This document shows positions 17,615-26,818 of a DNA stretch of 64,000 nucleotides, piece by piece. Position 1 is the first letter of the stretch; every line of letters starts with the position of its first letter. The DNA is taken from NCBI GenBank assembly GCA_016703425.1, contig JADJCA010000009.1, positions 124,001 to 188,000 on the forward strand, in the 5' to 3' direction. The position numbers and the translations under genes are program-made. The notes beneath the pieces are model-generated. The model worked only from the letters and a program-made list of their open reading frames with translations. It ran no database searches and was not told the DNA's origin. The DNA comes from Myxococcales bacterium (GTDB taxonomy: Bacteria; Myxococcota_A; Polyangia; Polyangiales; Polyangiaceae).

Positions 17615-17620
17615 AGCATA
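17615..17620 (-). promoter_or_regulatory. TANNNT -10-like element before the lipoprotein/SNF2 operon
   Basis: On the minus strand TATGCT precedes the ATG at 17606 by 8 bases (ccgccgtt between them). No Shine-Dalgarno is visible in that spacer, consistent with a leaderless message. The -35 region is GC-rich with no clear match. Confidence 0.4.
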
Positions 17621-17709
17621 CCGCGCCCTTCGGCCCCCGTTTCGGCCTTCTCGCGCTTCCGCTACGTTCCCGACGCCGTGGCGGGCGCCCCGCTCCGAAA
17701 GTAGGTCTC

Positions 17710-19350
<1,641 letters not shown>

Positions 19351-19477
19351 CGGCTCCTACCCCGCCTCGGTGCCTCGGACGCGCAGCCCCGTTTGCACGC
19401 GACGTGCACTCGGCGAGCACCGAGGCGCGAATTTTCCGGACTTCGCGCCTGGCATGACGCCTGCGAGCGGGGCTCTC

Positions 19478-20677
19478 ATGCGTTCCCTCTTGCCCATCGC
19501 GGCGTGTTTCGCGGTCGCGTGTGCGCCGGCCTCCAGCGACGGCGAGGTGCAAGGCGCGCTCACCGACATTCCGCAAACCGCCGTAAAACGGCAGCAAGTC
19601 GGCAACTGTTGGATCTTCGCGACCTCCGCTTGGGTGGAGTCCCTGGCCTATGGGGAAGGTGGCGTCGCGAGCAACGTGTCGGAGGCGTACCTGACCTATC
19701 ACTCGTGGATGCGCGCCATTCGCATGGGGCGCCTCGTCGAGAGCGACGACGACAGCGAGCCGTCGATCCGAATCGCGACCGGTGGCTACGCGGGAGAGGC
19801 GCTGGAGCTTATGCGACGCTATGGCCTGATGAGCGAGGCCGACTTCGGCGTGACGACCGACGACACAGCCCGCGCCAAGCGCGAGATCGAGGCCGAGCTG
19901 TCGCCCGGTGGAGCCCTCGACACCGAGCGAGCGCGCACGCGTGAGCGCGTGCGGACCGTGCTCGACCGCGCATTTCGTGTGCCACCGCAGGTCAAGAGCG
20001 CGATGACACGCGCCTTTGGCGACGATCTGTCGCGCACGATACCCGACGGTGCCGACTTGCCGCCGAGCATCACGGCACCTTCAGAGATTCGCGTCGGCAA
20101 AGACGGCTCTCGCGTCATCACGCTGGCAGACGCCATCGGCAAACCCATCGGAGGCGACGAGCTCGTGAGCCACGAGGGCCCCTACGCATGGGCCGACACT
20201 GTCGTCGGCGTCGACGAGGCGCTCGAGGACACGGTTCTTCGGCTCAAGGAGACGCTCAACGCTGGGTTCCCCGTTCCCATTGCCTGGGTCGTCGACCGCG
20301 ACTATCGCTCGCCCGACGACGGCTCGTTCCTCTCGGCGCGGATCAAGCTGACCGATTCCGAGCTCGGCTACCACGAGTCGCTTGTCGACGACTACGAGAT
20401 CGCGCTCTCGAGCGGCAAGACGCTGCCTGCCGGCAGGGTCGAGCGGCGGCAGGAACTCCTCGACCAAGCCTTGGATGCGGGGAGCAGGATCCAATTCCTG
20501 CGCGTAAAGAATTCTTGGGGCTTCGTCAGCAAAACGGGCATTCCGCAAGGCGAGGCCGGCTCCCGCGGCTACATCGATCTCGCGTGGAAGTACCTCTTGC
20601 CAAGTCGTTCTGAGCCGCGAGTCACCCGCTTCACGCTCCCGCCGCCGCGCTGGCGCAACGTCACGCGCCTTCATTGA
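19478..20677 (+). CDS. Papain-like (C1 family) cysteine peptidase lipoprotein
   Basis: 399 residues from the ATG at 19478, which starts a lipoprotein signal ending FAVAC (Cys15); the ATG at 19454 would add 8 residues. The catalytic set of a C1 peptidase is present in order: QQVGNCWIFAT with Cys44 (and preceding Gln for the oxyanion hole), GYHESLVDDYEI with His299, and RVKNSWGF with Asn345. The active-site wording is nearest to bleomycin-hydrolase/C1B-type enzymes rather than secreted papains. There is no classical I29 propeptide; the catalytic Cys is only ~29 residues after the lipid site. It would act at the cell envelope. It converges with the epimerase gene 12 bases away. Confidence 0.8.
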   Translation: MRSLLPIAACFAVACAPASSDGEVQGALTDIPQTAVKRQQVGNCWIFATSAWVESLAYGEGGVASNVSEAYLTYHSWMRAIRMGRLVESDDDSEPSIRIATGGYAGEALELMRRYGLMSEADFGVTTDDTARAKREIEAELSPGGALDTERARTRERVRTVLDRAFRVPPQVKSAMTRAFGDDLSRTIPDGADLPPSITAPSEIRVGKDGSRVITLADAIGKPIGGDELVSHEGPYAWADTVVGVDEALEDTVLRLKETLNAGFPVPIAWVVDRDYRSPDDGSFLSARIKLTDSELGYHESLVDDYEIALSSGKTLPAGRVERRQELLDQALDAGSRIQFLRVKNSWGFVSKTGIPQGEAGSRGYIDLAWKYLLPSRSEPRVTRFTLPPPRWRNVTRLH

Positions 20678-20689
20678 CAGCGCAAGACC

Positions 20690-21673
20690 TCATCCGAGGA
20701 GGCCCTCGGCCCTGAGCCATTCGTGGCACTTCGTCAGCATGGTCTCGAGCGGCACGATCTTGTAGTCGAGCTCACGGACGGCCTTGTCGTTCTTGATGGT
20801 GAGCGGATGCTTCAAGAGGTACACGAGCTCGGGCGTGAAGTCGGGCGCGCGCCCCGTGAAGGTCGAGCCGAACTGCATCACCGACGCCGCCACGGAGAGG
20901 AGCCACAAGGGCGCCGCCTTGGTCGGGACCTTCTTGCCGAGGAGCCGCCCGATGATGGCGAACATCTCGACGTAGGTCGCGTCGATGCCACCCAAGAAGT
21001 AGTTCTCGCCGGTCCGCCCCTTCGTGAGCGCGGTCACGTGCGCCTTCGCGACCTCATCGCCGTCGGCGAAGCTGCCGACGCCGGGGGGAATGCCTGGTAG
21101 GCGCCCCTTGTGCACCAACAAGAAGGAGCGCGCCCAGTTGTGAGCGTCGAACCGGCCGATGACATGACCGGGGTTCAAGATCACCGCGTCGAGGCCCCGT
21201 GCGATGCCGGCGCGGACCTCTTCCTCGGCGAGGCACTTGGTGCGCTCGTAGTTGACCGGTGACTCTTTCCCGCGCTGCGGCGCCGACTCATCGATGGGTG
21301 CGTTCTCGTGAGCGCCGTAGGCCGCGACGCTCGAGGTATGCACCATGCGCTGCACCTTCTTGGCGAGCGCTGCGTCGACCACGTTGCGGGTCCCGTCCAC
21401 GTTGTCGCGCGTTTGCACGGCGCGGTCGCCAGACCACGTGCTCGTGTTGCCAGCGATGTGAATGACATAGTCGCAGGCATCGGGGATGGCCTTGTCGAGG
21501 GAAGCGCGGTCGGTGATGGCACCTACCACCAGCTCGACTTTGCGCTCCTTGAGGCGCTTCACGTCCGACGTCGGACGGTGAAGCGCGACGACACGGTGGC
21601 CTCCGAGAAGCAGCTGATCGATGACGTTGAGACCAACGAAGCCGGTCCCGCCAGTGACGAACGCAGTGGCCAT
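20690..21673 (-). CDS. NAD(P)-dependent epimerase/dehydratase (extended SDR, dihydroflavonol-reductase-like)
   Basis: 327 residues from the ATG at 21673 (MATAFVTGGTGFVG). The Rossmann nucleotide-binding motif GGTGFVG is at 7-13. The SDR catalytic pair appears as YERTK, with an upstream HTSSVAAYG serine strand. LNPGHVIGRFD and the later helical C-terminal part match extended SDRs of the dihydroflavonol-4-reductase/3-beta-HSD group. Substrate unknown. CTATCT lies 7 bases before the ATG, a possible -10 for a leaderless message. Confidence 0.88.
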   Translation of the reverse strand: MATAFVTGGTGFVGLNVIDQLLLGGHRVVALHRPTSDVKRLKERKVELVVGAITDRASLDKAIPDACDYVIHIAGNTSTWSGDRAVQTRDNVDGTRNVVDAALAKKVQRMVHTSSVAAYGAHENAPIDESAPQRGKESPVNYERTKCLAEEEVRAGIARGLDAVILNPGHVIGRFDAHNWARSFLLVHKGRLPGIPPGVGSFADGDEVAKAHVTALTKGRTGENYFLGGIDATYVEMFAIIGRLLGKKVPTKAAPLWLLSVAASVMQFGSTFTGRAPDFTPELVYLLKHPLTIKNDKAVRELDYKIVPLETMLTKCHEWLRAEGLLG

Positions 21674-21701
21674 GAGAGCCAGATAGCGCGTTTCCGTCGC
21701 C

Positions 21702-22232
21702 TCAGGGGATGTTGCCGCGCCATCCGCCGCCGCCGCTGCCGCCGCCATACGGAGACGGGCACCCGGCGAAGCCCGGAAGCGTCATGCGCTGGTAGACCGA
21801 GTGGCCGCAGCCAACCTCGTCGTACCACTTCAGAACGGTCTGGCAGATGGCAGGGTCGTCTTGCATGTAGACGCGCGAGCAAGCCATGAACTCGCCATCG
21901 CACGACGTTACCTGAGCGCAGCATCGGCCAAGCGCCTTGCACGCCAGTCCGAGAGGGACCCCCGCATCAACCGTGGGGAGAGATGCGTCGAGGCCGACCG
22001 TTCCCGCATCGGCAGCGGTGGGCACTGGCGACGCTACGCCCGCATCTTCGGCCGTCGCGGACGCCGTCGTCGTGGTGGAGGGAATCCCTTCGTCCGCCAG
22101 GAGCTCGCCGCTCGTGGAGGCGTCGTCGCCCGCCAGCTTCTTCTTTTTGGCTGCCGTGTCATCGGCCGGGTCGCCACCGCAGGCGGCGAGGAGGAGCGAG
22201 AAGAGCGGGAGGGCTGCCAAGAAAGTCTTCAT
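21702..22232 (-). CDS. Small Cys-containing lipoprotein, function unknown
   Basis: 176 residues from the ATG that opens MKTFLAALPLFSLLLAAC, with Cys18 as lipidation site. A Lys-rich patch (AKKKKLAG) and a Thr/Ala/Asp-rich linker are followed by a short domain with eight Cys (CKALGRCCAQVTSCDGEFMAC ... CQTV ... VGCGHS ... CPSP), then a Gly-rich end (YGGGSGGGGWRG). The Cys-rich module followed by a Gly tail is common among polyangial small lipoproteins of unknown role. The coordinate of the start codon follows the open frame and may be off by a base. Confidence 0.65.
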   Translation of the reverse strand: MKTFLAALPLFSLLLAACGGDPADDTAAKKKKLAGDDASTSGELLADEGIPSTTTTASATAEDAGVASPVPTAADAGTVGLDASLPTVDAGVPLGLACKALGRCCAQVTSCDGEFMACSRVYMQDDPAICQTVLKWYDEVGCGHSVYQRMTLPGFAGCPSPYGGGSGGGGWRGNIP

Positions 22233-22342
22233 AGTGAATGTCGTACATTCACCGACCATGCCAAGCTGAAACCCATGGGTTTTCTCGATGGCTGGGCCGC
22301 CAAGGCGCGACTTGGGATCTCGAATGGCGAGGCGGGTCGCGC

Positions 22343-23347
22343 CTAAAATTGCCCAACCTCTTTCATCGCGCGCCGCGCCGGCCGCGGGAGCTGGCGCGCG
22401 TCGCCCACGGTGCTGCCATCGGCGCGCATGCCGAGCCAGATGGGCGGCCGATCGGTGCGACCCTCCGCAAAGAGCACGACGAGCTGCGGCACGCGCTCAC
22501 CCGACATCCAGAGCTCGAAAGCCTTGGCTTCATCGCTGCGGTAGAACGTGCCGAGTCCCTCTCGCGCGGCGTCAACGGGCGCGCCGGCCGCGGCGCCATC
22601 GCTCGCCAGCGCTGCGGGTCGGTCGTGCTGGGCGGCGCGCGCGCGACGGAGTCCCTCGGCCATGGCGTTGATCGCCAACGGTCGCCGCTTCGCCGTCCGC
22701 ATCGCGAGGCGTTCCCGCGTTGCCAAGGAGACAATGGGCGCGTGTCGAACCACGAGGCGCCCAATGCCAAAGGCGCTCGAGAGCGCGCCAAGCGCGAGCA
22801 GGGTGGACAGCAGGCGCCGATCCTTGGCCCGATGCAGCGCGTAGGCCGTCGTGACGAGCGGCATTAAGAGCGCCAGCACGGCGACCGACTCGATGAGCAA
22901 GCCGGTGACGAAGGGCCGCACGAACTCGCGGAGCCCCAGCTCCGGCTGAAACCGGAAGATGAAGTCGTAGAGGTTCGTCGCCACAAGGACGCCGAGCGAG
23001 AGGAGCGTGTAGCCCTTGAAGAGCAGGAACTCACGCCGCGCCGCGCGATTCGTCAGCCAATAGGGAAACAGCAGCGGGTAGAAGACGTAGTAGAGGAACG
23101 GCTTTGGCGGGTGCTCTTGGTAGTGCGCGTCGAACGCGAACGCTGTTCCGAACACGAATCGCAGCGCTCGGTGGCGCTCGGCGTGCGGCCTGACCCGCTC
23201 GCCGGCGAGGAGCAGCGCGAGCGCGAGCGCGACGTCCACGAGCGTACCCGTGATCGGTACCAACGTGGCGAGACGCACCAGCACCACCGGTGCACCGGCG
23301 AAGAAGACGACGCGCAGGATGGCGTCGAGCAGACGGGCCGCGCTCAC
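22343..23347 (-). CDS. Multi-pass integral membrane protein, function unknown
   Basis: 334 residues with a GTG start. There are about six hydrophobic segments in the first 220 residues, for example ILRVVFFAGAPVVLVRLATLV, VDVALALALLLAG and LLIESVAVLALLMPLVTTAYAL. A His/Pro/aromatic loop lies between them (HYQEHPPKPFLYYVFYPLLF). The last ~110 residues are soluble and end in a small domain with VPQLVVLFAEGRTDRPPIWLGMR. I recognise no family. It may be co-transcribed with the lipoprotein gene at 21702, 110 bases downstream. Confidence 0.65.
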   Translation of the reverse strand: MSAARLLDAILRVVFFAGAPVVLVRLATLVPITGTLVDVALALALLLAGERVRPHAERHRALRFVFGTAFAFDAHYQEHPPKPFLYYVFYPLLFPYWLTNRAARREFLLFKGYTLLSLGVLVATNLYDFIFRFQPELGLREFVRPFVTGLLIESVAVLALLMPLVTTAYALHRAKDRRLLSTLLALGALSSAFGIGRLVVRHAPIVSLATRERLAMRTAKRRPLAINAMAEGLRRARAAQHDRPAALASDGAAAGAPVDAAREGLGTFYRSDEAKAFELWMSGERVPQLVVLFAEGRTDRPPIWLGMRADGSTVGDARQLPRPARRAMKEVGQF

Positions 23348-23389
23348 TCACGAACGGTAACGCAAGTGGGCTGCGGCTGAGCTCTGGGT

Positions 23390-23848
23390 TTACTCGGCGA
23401 CGCCCGGCAGCGTTTCGAGATCGTCGTCGAGTTCGTCGGGGTCGAACGTGCAGATGCCCAAGTCGAGCAGCTCGCACATGGAGTCGATGCCCTCGAGCAT
23501 GCCGAGACCGCACGATTCGAAGAGCGACTCGAGCGGCGTCACGTCGTCGATGAGGGCGATCAGCATGCGCTCGCGCGTCGTGAGGTTGGCGCTCGCGAGG
23601 TAGGTCGCCGAGGCCCTGAGGAGAGGGACGGGCTGCGCGTCGAGGGCGCGCATCGCGGCGAGGAGCGCGGAATGAAAGTCGCCCGCGCGAAAGCGGTCGG
23701 CCGCCACGCGCAGGTCTTCGCAGGGATCCGACCACTCGGGCTCCGCGGCGACGGGCCCCGAGACGCGGAGACGCGTCGTGGACGGATAGTCGTCGGGAAC
23801 CTCAGCGGCGGGACGGGAAGACCAGGAGCGTGCTGCGAAGCGGGCCAT
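23390..23848 (-). CDS. Small cytoplasmic protein with a C-terminal winged-helix-like segment
   Basis: 152 residues from the ATG opening MARFAARSW; the frame is open upstream but low in complexity. Residues ~45-90 form a helix pair (CEDLRVAADRFRAGDFHSALL ... ALDAQP), TPR-like. Residues ~95-135 (ERMLIALIDDVTPLESLF..CGLGMLEGIDSMCELLDLGI) resemble the small winged-helix unit found at the end of DUF4388-type proteins in Myxococcota. It ends in an acidic tail. Function is unknown. It stands 42 bases upstream of the membrane protein gene on the same strand. Confidence 0.55.
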   Translation of the reverse strand: MARFAARSWSSRPAAEVPDDYPSTTRLRVSGPVAAEPEWSDPCEDLRVAADRFRAGDFHSALLAAMRALDAQPVPLLRASATYLASANLTTRERMLIALIDDVTPLESLFESCGLGMLEGIDSMCELLDLGICTFDPDELDDDLETLPGVAE

Positions 23849-24038
23849 GACGACCAGGAAGCAACGCCAATGCCCGCCGTGCTGGCCACACGGGACAGCG
23901 AGATTTCTCGGCGATGACCTGGGCGACACGACCGCGCGCGTCAACTCGTTGACGAGGGGCGTCAGGCGGACCCAAGCCGGGAGTCGCGGTCGGCTCGCGC
24001 GCGGCGGTGGAATTTCACTGGCACGGCGTTCGCCGCTC

Positions 24039-24066
24039 TCGACAGGCGCAAAGGTCCCCATAGACT
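24039..24066 (+). promoter_or_regulatory. Sigma-70-like promoter, leaderless start
   Basis: TCGACA (24039-24044) and TAGACT (24061-24066) are separated by 16 bases. The -10 ends 6 bases before the ATG at 24073, so transcription would begin at or beside the A of the start codon. No Shine-Dalgarno is present between them. Confidence 0.5.
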
Positions 24067-24072
24067 AGGCCG

Positions 24073-24708
24073 ATGCGGAAATTCTTTGGCTCCATGTCCG
24101 TCCTTACGCTGACTGCTGAGGCCGCGGCTCTCGCTCCCGCTTGTTCGAAGGCCGAGCCCGTGGACGAAGACCCTCCCGTGAAGAGTGACGGGGGCAGCTC
24201 CTCCGGCGATGGCGGCGGTGTCAGCGTTCAGCAGCCCGGTCCCGCGGTTCCCGGCAGCGACAGCGGCACCAGCTCCACCGACGCTGCCGCGCCGGCGTTC
24301 GACCTCACCAAGGTCGCGTCGATTCAGGGCACGTTCGTCACCGAGCAGACCGGCTTGAACGGCGTCAACAGCGCGGCGACAGTCAATTGGAGCTTCAAGA
24401 TCGACACCTTCGGTGACGTGACCCAAGCCTCCACAACGGCTAGGTGGAACAACCAAGCCACGAGCGTGACGGGCGGCAATGCCGCCGACTTCCCCGCCGA
24501 CACCAACCTGACGCTGCAGGTCACGCACCCGTCGGCGGGCACGTGGGAGTTCTACGACAACGAGGTCTCACCGTACGTCTACATCCTCGTGAAGATCGCC
24601 GACGGGAGCATCAAGGAGCTCTACTACTACCGCCGGCTGCTCGACGACTCGGAGACCAACCCGCCGGACCTGCCGAAGAACCTCAAGTACACGGTCACGA
24701 CCAAGTAG
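24073..24708 (+). CDS. Putative lipoprotein, function unknown
   Basis: 211 residues. The signal peptide ends ALAPAC with Cys24. A Gly/Ser/Asp-rich linker (about 30-75) precedes a domain of ~130 residues with beta character (IQGTFVTEQTGLNGV, VNWSFKIDTFGDVTQ, NLTLQVTHPSAGTWEF, YVYILVKIADGSIKELYYY). No known family recognised. It has its own likely leaderless promoter and converges with the gene at 24738. Confidence 0.65.
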   Translation: MRKFFGSMSVLTLTAEAAALAPACSKAEPVDEDPPVKSDGGSSSGDGGGVSVQQPGPAVPGSDSGTSSTDAAAPAFDLTKVASIQGTFVTEQTGLNGVNSAATVNWSFKIDTFGDVTQASTTARWNNQATSVTGGNAADFPADTNLTLQVTHPSAGTWEFYDNEVSPYVYILVKIADGSIKELYYYRRLLDDSETNPPDLPKNLKYTVTTK

Positions 24709-24737
24709 CGCGCGAGCACGCCCAGGCCACGAGGTCC

Positions 24738-25403
24738 TCAGCCGAGGAACTCGTGGACGATGGCGAAGAGCATGTCCTCCTCGGCGAAGACCTCGGCCAC
24801 CGACGGGTCATCGAAGAGGAGCGCGACGACGGATTTCTTGGCGCGCTTCTCCGGAAGGAGGCCCAAGAGCGGCGTGACGCGTTCGGCCAAGTCGGGGATG
24901 GTCGCGCCCTCGTCAAGCTCGATGAGGCCTCGCTCCGTGAGCAGCGTGAGCAGCTTCACGGCCGCCGAATCGCCCCTTGGCGATCGACGCACCGGTGGCT
25001 CTGACGCCTTCTTGCGAGGCTTCTTTGTTGGCGCCGCAAGGGTGAGGCGTGACGCGTCGCTTTCGAAGAGCATGCCCAAGAGACGTCGCGTCGCTTCGAG
25101 CTCAACGTCCAGGTCGGCGACGTCGATGGTCACGTGAACGTCGCGCGCACCGGCGACGATGGCGGCCCCCTCGGGGGTCAATCGAAGGACGAGCTCGTTG
25201 TCCGTCAGGGACGCTCGTTCGAGCGCGCCGGAGACCCGTTCGCCATCATCGACGCCAAACCAGAGTTCGACCTCCTCGACGGTGCACGGCGCGTCGCCAC
25301 CAACAAGGGACAGAGAGACGTCGTCTTCGTCGCGCCCAAAGCTGAGCATGCGGAGATCGGGATCGACGTCGATGGTCGTGGCCACAAATGCGAGCGCGGA
25401 CAT
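24738..25403 (-). CDS. Imm10-like domain protein with a C-terminal helical extension
   Basis: 221 residues. The first ~115 residues follow the Imm10 (polymorphic-toxin immunity) pattern: FVATTIDVDPDLRMLSFG, VELWFGVDDGERVSGALERASL, LVLRLTPEGAAIV, then VHVTIDVADLDVELEATRRLLGMLF. A Lys/Arg/Pro linker (KKPRKKASEPPVRRSP) leads to a helical C-terminal part (~150-221: VKLLTLLTERGLIEL, RAKKSVVALLFDDPSVAEVF). No toxin gene is adjacent, so an immunity role is only a family-based suggestion. TAGACT lies 9 bases before the ATG. Confidence 0.55.
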   Translation of the reverse strand: MSALAFVATTIDVDPDLRMLSFGRDEDDVSLSLVGGDAPCTVEEVELWFGVDDGERVSGALERASLTDNELVLRLTPEGAAIVAGARDVHVTIDVADLDVELEATRRLLGMLFESDASRLTLAAPTKKPRKKASEPPVRRSPRGDSAAVKLLTLLTERGLIELDEGATIPDLAERVTPLLGLLPEKRAKKSVVALLFDDPSVAEVFAEEDMLFAIVHEFLG

Positions 25404-25412
25404 GCGCTTCCC

Positions 25413-25418
25413 AGTCTA
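25413..25418 (-). promoter_or_regulatory. TANNNT -10-like element before the Imm10-like gene
   Basis: TAGACT on the minus strand, 9 bases before the ATG at 25403, with no Shine-Dalgarno between. Same hexamer as at 24061-24066 on the other strand. No -35 match is evident. Confidence 0.4.
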
Positions 25419-25525
25419 AGCGCGTTTCCCGACCTGCCGAGAGCCTTCCTTGAAGCGCTCCCCCAAAAAAAGAGCAGACCCGAGCAAGACGAAGCGCGAC
25501 GTGTGCCGGCGCGCGAAGCCCGGCG

Positions 25526-25909
25526 TCACGCCCCCTTCACGTTTGAGGACTCCACGTGCGGCGGCGCGAGCAAGGGCGCCGTTCTTGCACGCGCCCGCAT
25601 CTTGTTGATGGTCGCGAGGACCCGCGGGTGGCCGAGCACCTTGCGCTCGAGTTTTCGCTTGCCCGGCACATCCAGCAGCACCAGGCCCACGGCAATGGTG
25701 AGCAGGCCCTGCCCCGGAACGCCGGGCACGGCCAAGACGACGCCCACGAGAACGACGACGATGCCGAGGATGTTGCGAAAAAATCGCATCAATCGCCCCT
25801 GCGTTGATCCCGTCGCATCCGCGACCAGATGATCGGCCGGAAGTTTGAGGAGGACGATCCGCGTTAGCCACAGGCTGGCCAGCGTCGAGACGAGTGAGAC
25901 CGCAGTCAC
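25526..25909 (-). CDS. PGPGW-type transmembrane protein
   Basis: 127 residues with a GTG start. Two hydrophobic helices flank the PGVPGQGLLTIAVGLVLLD motif (about 65-83), the hallmark of the PGPGW putative transmembrane family (Pro-Gly-x-Pro-Gly-x-Gly variant). A basic tail follows (GKRKLERKV). The family is of unknown function. It lies 20 bases downstream of the MBL-fold hydrolase stop on the same strand, so the two are probably co-transcribed. Confidence 0.7.
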   Translation of the reverse strand: MTAVSLVSTLASLWLTRIVLLKLPADHLVADATGSTQGRLMRFFRNILGIVVVLVGVVLAVPGVPGQGLLTIAVGLVLLDVPGKRKLERKVLGHPRVLATINKMRARARTAPLLAPPHVESSNVKGA

Positions 25910-25929
25910 AACCTCTCAGTGCAAGGTCG

Positions 25930-26628
25930 TCACTGGCGACGCACACGCGCAGCCGCTGCCTTCAGGTGGGCGTTCGTCTGACGCACGACGGAGAGCGAAG
26001 CCTTGGCCCCGCCATAGGCGTGCCCCGGATAAAGGACGAGCTCGTCCGGCAAGCGCGACAGGCGCTCCCCGAGGGTGCGCTCCATCTCCTCGGGGCTACC
26101 TCCAGGCAGGTCAACCCGGCCGCAACCTTGGAGGAACAGTGTGTCGCCCGACAGGAGCGCGTCGTGCACTCGGAAACATTGTGACCCCGGTGTGTGGCCC
26201 GGCGTGTGGAGAAGCTCGACTTCGACGTCACCAACGCGGACGCGGTCATTGCCCTCGTGGCGCATCAGGTCGGTCTCCGACAGGCCCGTCACCTGCTTCA
26301 CTCCATCGGCCTCGAGCTTGTGTACGTGTACCGGGCACGGGTTCTTCGTCATCAGGCCGGCAAGGCCTGGGATCGAGATCCCGAAGATTGTGCCCCCGAC
26401 GTGATCGGGGTGGTAGTGCGTGACGAGCGCGCCTTTGACGCTCATGCCGTCGTTCGCCGCGACTTCGAGGATGCCGTCGATGTCCCATGCGGGATCAACC
26501 ACGAGGCATTCGCCGGCCTTCCGATCGCCGACGAGATAAACGAAGTTCATCATCTGTTCGCCAGCGAGGTTGCCCTTGCCGACGTCGCGCCCCACGAGCA
26601 ACTGCCGAATGTAGAGCTCCACCGCCAA
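25930..26628 (-). CDS. MBL-fold metallo-hydrolase (glyoxalase II/persulfide-dioxygenase-like)
   Basis: 232 residues. The start is TTG at 26628 with GAGG 6 bases upstream; a GTG at 26622 is the alternative. The metal site is complete: THYHPDH (70-76), HTPGH (141-145), GDT (161-163) and the final YPGH (200-203). This arrangement is shared by hydroxyacylglutathione hydrolases and ETHE1-like sulfur dioxygenases; the short C-terminus after PGH leans to the hydrolase/ETHE1 end rather than beta-lactamases. The substrate is not determined. It is followed by the PGPGW gene. Confidence 0.88.
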   Translation of the reverse strand: MAVELYIRQLLVGRDVGKGNLAGEQMMNFVYLVGDRKAGECLVVDPAWDIDGILEVAANDGMSVKGALVTHYHPDHVGGTIFGISIPGLAGLMTKNPCPVHVHKLEADGVKQVTGLSETDLMRHEGNDRVRVGDVEVELLHTPGHTPGSQCFRVHDALLSGDTLFLQGCGRVDLPGGSPEEMERTLGERLSRLPDELVLYPGHAYGGAKASLSVVRQTNAHLKAAAARVRRQ

Positions 26629-26818
26629 GGTTTACCTCAAGGGCGGCGCGTCGGCGATGCCCGCCTGTCGCTCGGAGATGACGCAACGCCGCGGCGAAGA
26701 TCCTCCCGACGGGTGCCAGGCGGAAAACCCTGCGACCGGACCTTGGCCCCACTCTTGCTCGACCGACTGCGGAGCGGTGTGGTCTGCAACGTCACTACGG
26801 CTCCGCTCCGACCACGCC

